Shown piece after piece: positions 34,982 to 42,544 of a stretch of 64,000 nt of DNA. The translations under genes were made by a program, and so were the position numbers. How positions within the stretch are numbered: position 1 is the stretch's first letter; every line of letters begins with the position of its first letter. Location of the stretch: contig NZ_CABJFS010000012.1 in NCBI RefSeq assembly GCF_902364945.1, forward strand, positions 1-64,000, written 5' to 3'. The notes below the pieces were generated by a model, which was not told the origin of the DNA, did no database searches, and saw only the letters and a program-made list of their open reading frames with translations. Origin of the DNA: Collinsella aerofaciens (GTDB taxonomy: Bacteria > Actinomycetota > Coriobacteriia > Coriobacteriales > Coriobacteriaceae).

Positions 34982-36192
34982 TAGGCTTCACCGCCCCTGC
35001 GGATACCCTCGAGCACCTGTTCCATTCTCTTCACACACACAGTGCGCGAAAGGTTTTCACGTGCGTACGCTCTTCCGTGCTCGCATAGGCGCGTCAGGCG
35101 CTCAGGGTCACCATGGAGCGTTCGTATGGCCGTGGCCAACTCCTCGGCGTTATCAATCTCAACGCAAACGCCCAAATCCTCGCGCTCTACCATGGCAGCG
35201 TAGAGCGAGTCTTTTTCTACAGAGCTCACGATTGCCTTGCCGCAAGCGAGAAGGATGGGCATCTTGGATGGAGTACCCGTGTAGATGACCTCACGACGCA
35301 GGGGAATTAAGCACACATCGCCAGTGGAGTACACATCAGGCACCATATCGACGGGTTGCAGTGGGTAGAACGCAACGTTAGTAAGGCCCTCGGCGTCCAC
35401 AGCGTCCATGAAATCCTTCTTCACGCAGCCGTCACCGATGATTTGCACCACGATGTCGGGCTCGTCACGCAAAAGCTTAGCCACCTCGAACATTGTCTTC
35501 CAATTGAACTGCAGTCCAACGCTGCCAGCAAACTGAACGTAGAACTTGTCGTGGGAGATATCGAATTTCTTGACGAAGCGATTCTTCTCCCAGGGTATGT
35601 CGTAGTTTCTACGGTCATCAAACCAGGGTGGAACGATATGCAGCCTGGGGCGAGGACAGCCCGCATCGGCGCATGCCTCCACCATGTCCTCGGAGAGCAC
35701 CACAACCGCCGACGACATACGGTATACAGCCCGAGAGAGCAGGTCCATACCAGCGTAAACCATTTTATTAATGTTCAGGCTCTTTGTCTGACCCGGCCAC
35801 ACGTCGTAGACGTTGTAGAGCACAGGCTTGCGCACAAACAGTTTGAGAAGCACCTCTTGGAAAAACACCGTGGGACAAGACTGGAGAAACACCACATCAA
35901 AATCGCGGCGTTTAATCGCATAAGAAATCATTTGGAAGGCGTACTTCGCTTCATCCAGATAACGCACAACGAAGTTGCTCTTGTCAATGACTTTGCGTGA
36001 CAGCGTGTCCACGGTCAGCCCATCGCGTCCTACGAGCGTCCCCGGAAGCACATCATAGGTGTGCTTCCGTTCGCTCTGAATAAGGTGAACGCGGTTACCC
36101 AATTTTAAAAAACCGTCAATGAGCTGCTCTGCCATCTGGTTATTGGGACTCGCGGTGTCGAAGCCATCCATGGTGATATATAAAATATTCAT
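34981..36192 (-). CDS. glycosyltransferase, GT4 family
   Basis: Encodes 403 residues. NILYITMDGFDTASPNNQMA forms the N-domain glycine/asparagine loop, YNVYDVWPGQ and VVLSEDMVEACADAG lie mid-protein, and FAGSVGLQFNW, QIIGDGCVKKDF and YTGTPSKMPILLACGKAIV form the GT4 C-domain. It directly follows the initiating phosphotransferase gene, so it probably adds the second sugar of the repeat unit. Confidence 0.85.
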   Translation of the reverse strand: MNILYITMDGFDTASPNNQMAEQLIDGFLKLGNRVHLIQSERKHTYDVLPGTLVGRDGLTVDTLSRKVIDKSNFVVRYLDEAKYAFQMISYAIKRRDFDVVFLQSCPTVFFQEVLLKLFVRKPVLYNVYDVWPGQTKSLNINKMVYAGMDLLSRAVYRMSSAVVVLSEDMVEACADAGCPRPRLHIVPPWFDDRRNYDIPWEKNRFVKKFDISHDKFYVQFAGSVGLQFNWKTMFEVAKLLRDEPDIVVQIIGDGCVKKDFMDAVDAEGLTNVAFYPLQPVDMVPDVYSTGDVCLIPLRREVIYTGTPSKMPILLACGKAIVSSVEKDSLYAAMVEREDLGVCVEIDNAEELATAIRTLHGDPERLTRLCEHGRAYARENLSRTVCVKRMEQVLEGIRRGGEA

Positions 36193-36906
36193 TTACTTCC
36201 CCGTTTTATTTTTACCGAACATGGCACCAAAGGTGCCGGTAAAGCATTTCCAGTCCATGCGGAAACAGCGATTGCGCACGTAGCGGAGTTCAATCTTCTG
36301 TCGCAAACCGCTCTCGAACGTCGCGGCATTGCGGTCAGTCGCCTGCCACAGGCCCGTAATACCGGGCTGGACAGAGAGCAGCTCAGCCTTTTCCTCATCG
36401 GAAAAGTGCTGTTCAAGTTCGTCTCTTGTTATGGGACGCGGACCGATGACGGAAAGGTCGCCGTTCAGCACGTTCAGGAACTGCGGCATCTCATCAATGG
36501 AGCACTTGCGGATGAACTGCCCGACTTTGGTAATACGGGGATCATCGTCGACCTTGCGCTCGACTTCCCACTGATGCAGCTGCTCAGGACTCAGATACTT
36601 CTGGACGTTGCCGGCATCCGCAACCATGCTGCGAAGCTTAAGGATCTTGATGGTCTTACCGCCCTTGCCAACACGCTCCTGCGAGTAAACAGGGCTGCCA
36701 GAGGACTCAAGACAGATGAACGCACACACGACCACAATGGGAATGAAGAGCACAACACTCACGCAAAGGCTAAATACAAAATCGAAAAGTCGCTTAACAA
36801 ATCGATAAGCCAATGTACCGCTCGGCTTAATTACTAAAGTAGCTGGCTTAGCTCCAACAGCTGCGGCACCGCTATATTCCGTTTTATCTATCACAATTTC
36901 CTTCAA
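36193..36906 (-). CDS. initiating undecaprenyl-phosphate sugar-phosphate transferase
   Basis: Encodes about 237 residues if it starts at TTG 36906; the open frame runs back into the loaP gene, which is unlikely to be coding. A single membrane segment (FVFSLCVSVVLFIPIVVVCA) is followed by the bacterial sugar transferase domain: QERVGKGGKTIKILKLRSMV, FIRKCSIDEMPQFLNVLNGD, then SVIGPRP and VQPGITGLWQ. It loads the first sugar phosphate onto the lipid carrier and so starts capsule synthesis. Being short, it is the monotopic catalytic type without the extra membrane domain of WbaP/WcaJ. Confidence 0.85.
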   Translation of the reverse strand: MKEIVIDKTEYSGAAAVGAKPATLVIKPSGTLAYRFVKRLFDFVFSLCVSVVLFIPIVVVCAFICLESSGSPVYSQERVGKGGKTIKILKLRSMVADAGNVQKYLSPEQLHQWEVERKVDDDPRITKVGQFIRKCSIDEMPQFLNVLNGDLSVIGPRPITRDELEQHFSDEEKAELLSVQPGITGLWQATDRNAATFESGLRQKIELRYVRNRCFRMDWKCFTGTFGAMFGKNKTGK

Positions 36907-36961
36907 ACCTACGTCCCCGCCCCCGGGGATCCTCCCTGTCCCGTTAAGCAGTCGCCAGCAG

Positions 36962-37507
36962 CTAGGCAATCGCCTTTTTAAGGTTTCGCATGACGCGCTG
37001 CTCGTTTGAAAGCACCGCGAGGCCAACGCGCGTAGTTACGCGTCGGCCACACAGGTCGAGCTCCAAATAGGCAGTGCTCTTGCGTCTGTTAATGGTTTTG
37101 ATAAGGCCTTCGTGGCCCAACAGTGGACCTGCCGTCACTACGACCTGGTCGCCGTCTTTTAAGGCCTCGCTCATGGGCACTACGCGGTCTCCTCTATTGG
37201 TAAAACTGCCAATGAGCTGGGTCTCTTCTTTTGCCAGCGGCACAAACTGACCGTCCTGGGATAACACCCGGGCAAAGTCGTCCATGCGCAGCAGATACTG
37301 TTGCACGGTGCGGGGATCTGCCGTGTCGCAGATAAGGTAACCGGGAAAGAGTGGCTTGGTCGTATTGACCCATTCGCCGTGTATCTTAATCTCGGTTTGA
37401 TATTGGGGATAAAAGAGCTCTTGCATGGCACTCGCCGGCACCACGCGCTCGATGCGCTCGCGCATTACGTCTTCGCGACCGTTAATGACCTGGATCACAT
37501 ACCACAC
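36962..37507 (-). CDS. loaP: LoaP-like NusG paralogue, processive antiterminator
   Basis: Encodes 181 residues. An NGN domain (WYVIQVINGREDVM; LFPGYL near residue 60) is followed by a KOW segment (LKDGDQVVVTAGPLLGHEGLI). Specialised NusG paralogues of this kind load on a leader RNA hairpin and let RNA polymerase read through terminators of long polysaccharide operons. As the first gene of the capsule operon it fits that role. The GTG at 37507 is preferred because AAGGGGG is 8 bases upstream and gives the usual M-W-Y-V start; GTG 37516 is in frame. A large hairpin lies just upstream at 37545-37603. Confidence 0.85.
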   Translation of the reverse strand: MWYVIQVINGREDVMRERIERVVPASAMQELFYPQYQTEIKIHGEWVNTTKPLFPGYLICDTADPRTVQQYLLRMDDFARVLSQDGQFVPLAKEETQLIGSFTNRGDRVVPMSEALKDGDQVVVTAGPLLGHEGLIKTINRRKSTAYLELDLCGRRVTTRVGLAVLSNEQRVMRNLKKAIA

Positions 37508-37544
37508 GAGCACCACCCCCTTGCTGTCTTACGTGTGGCTCACG

Positions 37545-37603
37545 GGGTTTGGGTATGGCTTCGCCAGGGCGCTTGTGCGCGAAGGCGCTCCATATTCAAA
37601 CCC
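37545..37603 (-). promoter_or_regulatory. leader RNA hairpin, candidate LoaP loading site
   Basis: On the minus strand GGGTTTG-AA-TATGG pairs with CCATA-CC-CAAACCC, with an inner CTTCGC/GCGAAG stem, in a 59-base imperfect hairpin 38 bases upstream of the loaP start. Known LoaP systems need a structured hairpin in the 5' leader; this is the only such structure near the gene. Confidence 0.55.
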
Positions 37604-38243
37604 TGAGCCCAGTTAGACAAGCACGTGGCTCTGCCCCACCGTGAGCGGTATGTATAAGTGCAGCTGCTAGAGTCGCGGACGTGTATCGCAAAAATGACCG
37701 CGACCCCAGCTGGCTTCGTGCGAGCCAGTCAAGCGGGTACAAAACTGGACCGCACGCAAACAGCTGCAGGACTGCTACGCATTGACACGCAAACAACTAC
37801 TCATTTACACCTTAGACATAACTTAATGCAAACAATTTAGGTCGCATGACTTCTTTATTGGAGCTCGTGGTGTTTCTGGCACCGCCGTTACGGCCGGATG
37901 CTGATCGACCCTGCGCTTTATGGCTTGCTGAAGCCGTGAGCACAGTTGAACTCATGTAACGCTAAGTATCCTAGCACAAGCTGATAGCGAAACTGATTTG
38001 GGTTGTGTTGGACAACATATCGTTCATTTGACGTGCTTAAGGGGGTTGTTTTGGGATGTTGTTCACGTTGCTGCTGGTTATTAGGGTGCGAGCGGTGGTT
38101 AGGGATGCTCCTGAAGCACAAATGGAACGTCGAGCTGCACTGGTAATTGCGTTTGTCTAACAAACTATGTACAGACATGGGAAATAAATTGTGCAACATT
38201 TTGTTGGCGTAGGTGGGGTTAGTGGCGTGTGGTGTTTTCGCAT
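37604..38243. other. long intergenic leader/promoter region upstream of the capsule operon
   Basis: About 640 bases without a supported gene. On the minus strand TGTTTGC occurs at three places (GCAAAC on the plus strand at 37756-37761, 37789-37794 and 37828-37833), spaced 33 and 39 bases, each preceded by T-rich or GT-rich sequence. They may be activator sites or promoter remnants. I could not identify a convincing -35/-10 pair. The right half, 37,860-38,240, shows no structure I can name. Confidence 0.35.
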
Positions 38244-38274
38244 GAAAAAAGGCCTTCGGAATTCCGAAGGCCTT
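38244..38274 (-). terminator. rho-independent terminator of tRNA-Ala
   Basis: On the minus strand AAAGGCCTTCGGAATTCCG continues into a perfect complementary arm and then TTTTTT. It lies 12 bases beyond the CCA end of tRNA-Ala. Confidence 0.9.
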
Positions 38275-38285
38275 TGCATTCACGA

Positions 38286-38361
38286 TGGTGGAGACGAGGG
38301 GGATCGAACCCCTGACCTCTTGACTGCCAGTCAAGCGCTCTCCCAGCTGAGCTACGCCCCC
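38286..38361 (-). tRNA. tRNA-Ala (GGC anticodon)
   Basis: The minus strand gives acceptor GGGGGCG pairing with CGTCTCC (two G-U pairs), D-arm GTAGCTCAGCTGGGAGAGC, anticodon stem CTTGA/TCAAG closing CTGGCAG, hence anticodon GGC, T-arm GGTTCGATCC, discriminator A and encoded CCA. A strong terminator follows. Confidence 0.95.
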
Positions 38362-38444
38362 GTGACGAGGTAGTACTATAGGGGAAGATCTTCGGGGATG
38401 CAAGGGGGAATTTTGAATTGATTTTCCGCCTTACGGGTTTTCCT

Positions 38445-38499
38445 GGGACGGTGGATAGAAATAATCACTCTTCGAGCGATTATTTCTATCCACCGTCCC
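38445..38499. repeat. 55-bp near-perfect inverted repeat
   Basis: Arms of 26 bases (38445-38470 and 38474-38499) with one mismatch surround a 3-base loop, TTC. The tips read GGGACGG/CCGTCCC. It lies between the tRNA-Ala and the thiN stop and probably also acts as a terminator for thiN. It resembles the longer elements at 56286 and 59437 in having GGGAC/GTCCC at the tips. Confidence 0.75.
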
Positions 38500-38523
38500 G
38501 ATAAAACCCTGATGCGATGGTCC

Positions 38524-39165
38524 CTACTTGTAAAGGTAAGCGATGGCGGTGCCGGTGTGGACTTCGATCTCTGCGGTGGATCGGACTATGTTGCTGATGC
38601 CGGTGTCGGCTAGTAGGGCTAGGGGGCTGTGATCTAGTTCCCACTCTAAGCCATGCTCGCTAACCTCGGTGTTGGGGGATATGGCGATGATGGAGAAGGT
38701 TTTGCCCTCGGCGCCCTCGATGGTCCAGGTCTCGTCCTGGTGCAGGATTCTGGCCGTCACTTCGTCTTCTTCGATCCAGACGGGGGCGTCCGCATAGCCT
38801 GCCAATAGCCCTAACACAGACAGGGCCATATCCGGGCGGCCGCCCGTAGCGCAAGTCGCAACCACTTCGGCACCCTGCCAGCGGCGACGGACGGCATCGA
38901 GCGCCAGCGCCAGATCGGTATAGTCCTTGTAAGGGTCGTGGCGTTCTACCTCAAAGGCTTCGGCGGCATCGACCAACGCACGGCCCGCGTCGCTCACCGT
39001 GTCGGCATCTCCTACATATACATCGCAGCCAAGCCCCGCGCCCAGCAGTGCATCGAGTCCGCGGTCTACCGCGACAACGTGGTCGCACTCCCCCGCCAGG
39101 TGGCACAGCAACTCGGGGCTCGCCACCTCCGGCGAGCCGCAGACCACTAATACCTTGCAAGCCAC
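38524..39165 (-). CDS. thiN: thiamine pyrophosphokinase
   Basis: Encodes 213 residues, the usual length. It shows VVCGSPE, then VVAVDRGLDALLGAGL, DVYVGDADTVS (acidic metal site) and DPYKDYTDLALAL with the D-x-x-K-D-x-T-D signature that binds thiamine and ATP. It converts thiamine to thiamine diphosphate in the cytoplasm. The start is GTG with GAGGG upstream, 9 bases after the HAD gene stop, so the two form an operon. Confidence 0.9.
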   Translation of the reverse strand: MACKVLVVCGSPEVASPELLCHLAGECDHVVAVDRGLDALLGAGLGCDVYVGDADTVSDAGRALVDAAEAFEVERHDPYKDYTDLALALDAVRRRWQGAEVVATCATGGRPDMALSVLGLLAGYADAPVWIEEDEVTARILHQDETWTIEGAEGKTFSIIAISPNTEVSEHGLEWELDHSPLALLADTGISNIVRSTAEIEVHTGTAIAYLYK

Positions 39166-39174
39166 AGCCCTCGC

Positions 39175-39864
39175 CTAGCCCTCAAACTCAAGAACGCGGG
39201 CCAGGTCTAGGTCCACGTAGCTGTCGATAAAGATATCGCAGTTGCCACGCACTTCGTCGCGCTTCATGCGGCCGTGCGGGTCATAGATGCCCACGCGCTT
39301 AAAGCCAGCGACCCCAGAGCTCTTTAGGCCAAAAACGGCGTCCTCAAACACCCAGGCGCGCTCAAACCTGCACCCATGACGCTCCTCCAGGCGGCGCAGC
39401 GCCAACTCGTACACATCGGGGAACTGCTTGGAGCGCCCCGCCTCGCCCGTCGTGGTAACAAACTCCATGTATGCGTCGAGTCCGGCACCAGCGAGCGCGG
39501 ACTGCACCAGCTCGGCCGGCGTGGACGTGGCGACGCACATGGCAAAGCCGGCCGCCTTTGCCTGCTCCAAAAATGCCAAGAGCCCCTCGCGCGGCGGCAC
39601 CTTGGAGTACCCATCGATCAAGATGTCGCTCAACTCGCGATAGAGCTCCTCGCCATTCGTGCCAATGCCCCACGTGTCGTGGTATGCCTGGCACTCATCC
39701 TCGAGCGACAAATGCTCAAACTGGGCAAAATCGTCGACTGTTACGTCAACTCCGTGGCGGCGCAATAACTCGGGCTGGGCATAGGCCCAAACGGGGGTGC
39801 TATTAACCAGTGTTCCGTCGCAATCGAAAATAAAAGCGACATTGGGAGCAGCGGTCTGGGACAT
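39175..39864 (-). CDS. HAD-superfamily hydrolase, beta-phosphoglucomutase-like
   Basis: Encodes 229 residues. Motif I is FIFDCDGTLVNS (nucleophile D and acid/base D), a small helical cap follows, motif II is CVATST, motif III lies in RSKQFPDVYELAL and motif IV is WVFEDAVFGLKSS. This is the HAD subfamily IA phosphatase/phosphomutase layout; substrate is unknown. The ATG at 39864 (GAAAGG upstream) is chosen over a TTG at 39885. It diverges from glgB with operator-like half-sites between them, so a link to glucan phosphate metabolism is possible. Confidence 0.8.
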   Translation of the reverse strand: MSQTAAPNVAFIFDCDGTLVNSTPVWAYAQPELLRRHGVDVTVDDFAQFEHLSLEDECQAYHDTWGIGTNGEELYRELSDILIDGYSKVPPREGLLAFLEQAKAAGFAMCVATSTPAELVQSALAGAGLDAYMEFVTTTGEAGRSKQFPDVYELALRRLEERHGCRFERAWVFEDAVFGLKSSGVAGFKRVGIYDPHGRMKRDEVRGNCDIFIDSYVDLDLARVLEFEG

Positions 39865-39887
39865 AAACGAACCTTTCGATGTCAAAT

Positions 39888-39973
39888 GGTAAACATCCTG
39901 TTAAAAACGTTTTACCAAACGTCAGACTAACAATCTTGAAACCCTAATTGGTAAAACTGTCAAGAGTTTTACC
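39888..39973. promoter_or_regulatory. LacI-type operator half-sites between HAD and glgB genes
   Basis: GTTAAAAACGTTTTACC (39900-39916) contains the dyad AAAACGTTTT typical of LacI/GalR/MalR operators. A second dyad has GGTAAAACT (39950-39958) facing AGTTTTACC (39965-39973). A further TGGTAAA lies at 39888-39894. The positions fit repression of either the leftward HAD operon or rightward glgB. No LacI-type gene lies in this window. Confidence 0.5.
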
Positions 39974-40195
39974 ATCGCAATTCTGCTAGTGGTCTAAACA
40001 TGGCGCTCGCCGATTAAACACCGCCGCAAATCCACTTTTCTCCATAAAAGTAACGAACAGGTGTTATCGTATTTCGTGCCGAAAGTTCCACCGAGCACGC
40101 GAGGTGGAACGAATCATAGAACTATCGCCGTCCCTTCGATTCGTGCAGCCTTGGACCTTTCGCATCTAGTCACCAAGGCAACACGCTGCCGCGTC

Positions 40196-42451
40196 ATGAT
40201 GGGATCAAACGTGAGCGATACAAAGCTAAAGCCAACGGCTAAAAAGCCCGCAACCCGTAAAGCCGCCCCGCACGCACCGGAGCTCACCAAGGACGATGTC
40301 TATCTATTTGGCATCGGCACGTGGGAGCGCAGCTGGGAAAAGATGGGCGCGCACCCCGACACGCAGAACCGTACGCGCGGCTGGCGCTTTTGCGTTTGGG
40401 CGCCCGATGTAAAGAGCGTGCATGTCATTGGCGAATTTAACGACTGGGATGAAGAAGCCAACCCTCTGGTGCCCGTGCATACGAGCGCTATTTGGGAAGG
40501 CTTTATTCCTGGCGCCGAGCAGGGCCAGCTCTATAAGTACCTCATCGAAACCAACGAGGGCGAAAAGCTCTACAAGGCCGATCCATACGCCTTTAAGGCT
40601 GAGTGCCCTCCGGGTACCGCCAGCGTGCTGTGGACCCTCGATGGCTATAAGTGGAACGACGCCGCGTGGCTCAAGCGGCGCGCCGGCCACAACCACATGT
40701 CGCAGCCGCTGAACATCTACGAGGTGCATATTGGCTCGTGGAAGCGCCACGGCGACGCGCCGCAGGGCGAGCCGGACGAGTACGGCAACTATCCCGGCCC
40801 CATGGATCCCTTCCCCGCGCAGCGCGGCGAGTTTTACACCTACGACGACCTGTCGGTGGAGCTCGTGGACTACGTGCACGACATGGGCTACACGCATATC
40901 GAGGTCATGCCGCTTATGGAGCATCCCTTCGATGGCTCCTGGGGCTACCAGACGACCGGTTACTACGCCGCCACGTCACGCTACGGCAACCCGCAGCAGC
41001 TCATGCACTTTATCGATGCATGCCATGAGGCAGGCATCGGCGTGATCATGGACTGGGTACCCGGCGGTTTTTGCGCCGACTCCCACGGCCTTGCCACCTT
41101 TAACGGCCACATGCTGTTTGAGCACGAGATTCACCCCAACTGGGGAACGCACAAGTTCGATTTCGCCCGCGGCGAGGTCCGCTCCTTCCTGGTCTCCAAC
41201 GTGCTGTACTGGCTCGAAAACTTCCACGTGGACGGCATCCGCATGGACGGTGTGTCCAGCATGCTGTACCTCAACTTTGGCATTGACGATCCCGGCCAAA
41301 AGAAGTTCAACAAGTACGGTACCGAGGAGGACCTGGACGCCAGCGCGTTTATCCGCCAGGTCAACTGCGCCGTAGAGGCGCACTACCCCGACGTGATGAT
41401 GATGGCCGAGGAGTCCACCGCGTGGCCGCTCGTGACCTATCCGCCGCAGGACGGCGGCCTGGGCTTCCACTACAAGTGGGACATGGGCTGGATGAATGAC
41501 ACCCTGCACTATATGCAAACCGATTTTCCGTGGCGCCCCGGCAACCACGGGCTGCTCACGTTCTCCATTATGTACGCCTTTACCGAGAACTTTATCTGCC
41601 CGCTAAGCCACGACGAGGTCGTGCACGGCAAGTGCTCGCTCATCGGCCGCATGCCGGGCGACTGGTGGCGCCAGTTTGCCGGCCTGCGCACGCTGGCTTT
41701 CTACCAGATGACGCACCCCGGCGCCAAGCTCAACTTTATGGGCAACGAGATCGGCCAGTTTATTGAGTGGCGCTACTACGAGTCCATCCAGTGGTTCCTG
41801 ACCGAGGAGTACGAGACTCACCGTCATCATCAGGCGTTCATCAAGGCACTCAACCACCTGTACACCGCCGAGCCCGCCCTGTACGAGCGCGGCTACACCG
41901 ATGACGGCTTTACCTGGATCGACGCGGACAACTCCAAGCAGTCCATCGTGAGCTTTGTGCGCCAGGGCGAGGACGTCGATGACGACCTGGTGATCTTGAT
42001 CAACTTTGACCCGGCAAGCTACGAGAGCTTCCGCGTGGGCGTGCCGCGCGAGGGTGACTGGGAGGTCATCTTTGATTCCGACCGTCCCGAGTTCGGTGGC
42101 AGCGGCTATGCCGGCGAGGAGCCCTACACCTGCTCGAGCGAGCCCTATCCCTGGAACGGGCAGATGGACTCCATCGAGATCAAGGTTCCCGGCCTGGCAG
42201 GCGTGGTGCTTAAGCGCCGCGGTCCCAGCAGCTATATGCCGCCTGTGGTCGAGGAGCCCAAGGCTGCGCCCAAAAAGCGCACGTCCTTGGTGAAGCCCAA
42301 GCCCGCGGCTGCCAAGAAGGCTCCTGCCACGGCCAAGGCCAAGGCTGCTGCAAAGCCCGCTGCTAAGGCCGCAGCCAAGAAACCGGCTGCCAAAAAGGCC
42401 GCTACCAAGGCCAAGTCTGCTTCTGCTAAGCCGTCTGCCAAGGATGCGTAA
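40196..42451 (+). CDS. glgB: 1,4-alpha-glucan branching enzyme with Lys/Ala-rich tail
   Basis: Encodes about 751 residues from ATG 40196; GTG 40211 is also possible and neither has a good ribosome binding site. A CBM48-type N-domain (GWRFCVWAPDVKSVHVIGEF, then DW) is followed by the GH13 barrel: YWLENFHVDGIRMDGVS (nucleophile D near 350), MMMAEESTAWP (acid/base E near 405) and LSHDEVVHGK. It introduces alpha-1,6 branches in glycogen. The last 65 residues are an unusual Lys/Ala/Pro tail like histone H1 (AAKPAAKAAAKKPAAKKA), also seen in glgA of this cluster and not part of the usual enzyme. First gene of the rightward glycogen cluster. Confidence 0.93.
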   Translation: MMGSNVSDTKLKPTAKKPATRKAAPHAPELTKDDVYLFGIGTWERSWEKMGAHPDTQNRTRGWRFCVWAPDVKSVHVIGEFNDWDEEANPLVPVHTSAIWEGFIPGAEQGQLYKYLIETNEGEKLYKADPYAFKAECPPGTASVLWTLDGYKWNDAAWLKRRAGHNHMSQPLNIYEVHIGSWKRHGDAPQGEPDEYGNYPGPMDPFPAQRGEFYTYDDLSVELVDYVHDMGYTHIEVMPLMEHPFDGSWGYQTTGYYAATSRYGNPQQLMHFIDACHEAGIGVIMDWVPGGFCADSHGLATFNGHMLFEHEIHPNWGTHKFDFARGEVRSFLVSNVLYWLENFHVDGIRMDGVSSMLYLNFGIDDPGQKKFNKYGTEEDLDASAFIRQVNCAVEAHYPDVMMMAEESTAWPLVTYPPQDGGLGFHYKWDMGWMNDTLHYMQTDFPWRPGNHGLLTFSIMYAFTENFICPLSHDEVVHGKCSLIGRMPGDWWRQFAGLRTLAFYQMTHPGAKLNFMGNEIGQFIEWRYYESIQWFLTEEYETHRHHQAFIKALNHLYTAEPALYERGYTDDGFTWIDADNSKQSIVSFVRQGEDVDDDLVILINFDPASYESFRVGVPREGDWEVIFDSDRPEFGGSGYAGEEPYTCSSEPYPWNGQMDSIEIKVPGLAGVVLKRRGPSSYMPPVVEEPKAAPKKRTSLVKPKPAAAKKAPATAKAKAAAKPAAKAAAKKPAAKKAATKAKSASAKPSAKDA

Positions 42452-42544
42452 CAAAACCGTTACAGCTGTAATTACCCGCCCCGCGAGGGCGTAGGATACA
42501 TGTCATAACCGTTTCGGGGAACAACTCCCGGGGGAAAGGAACGT

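Noticed and set aside
36907..37026. N-terminal extension of the initiating sugar transferase to 37026
   Set aside because: These 40 codons overlap the end of loaP, lack a ribosome binding site and give a Cys/Arg-rich sequence unlike the family; a start near 36906 fits better.
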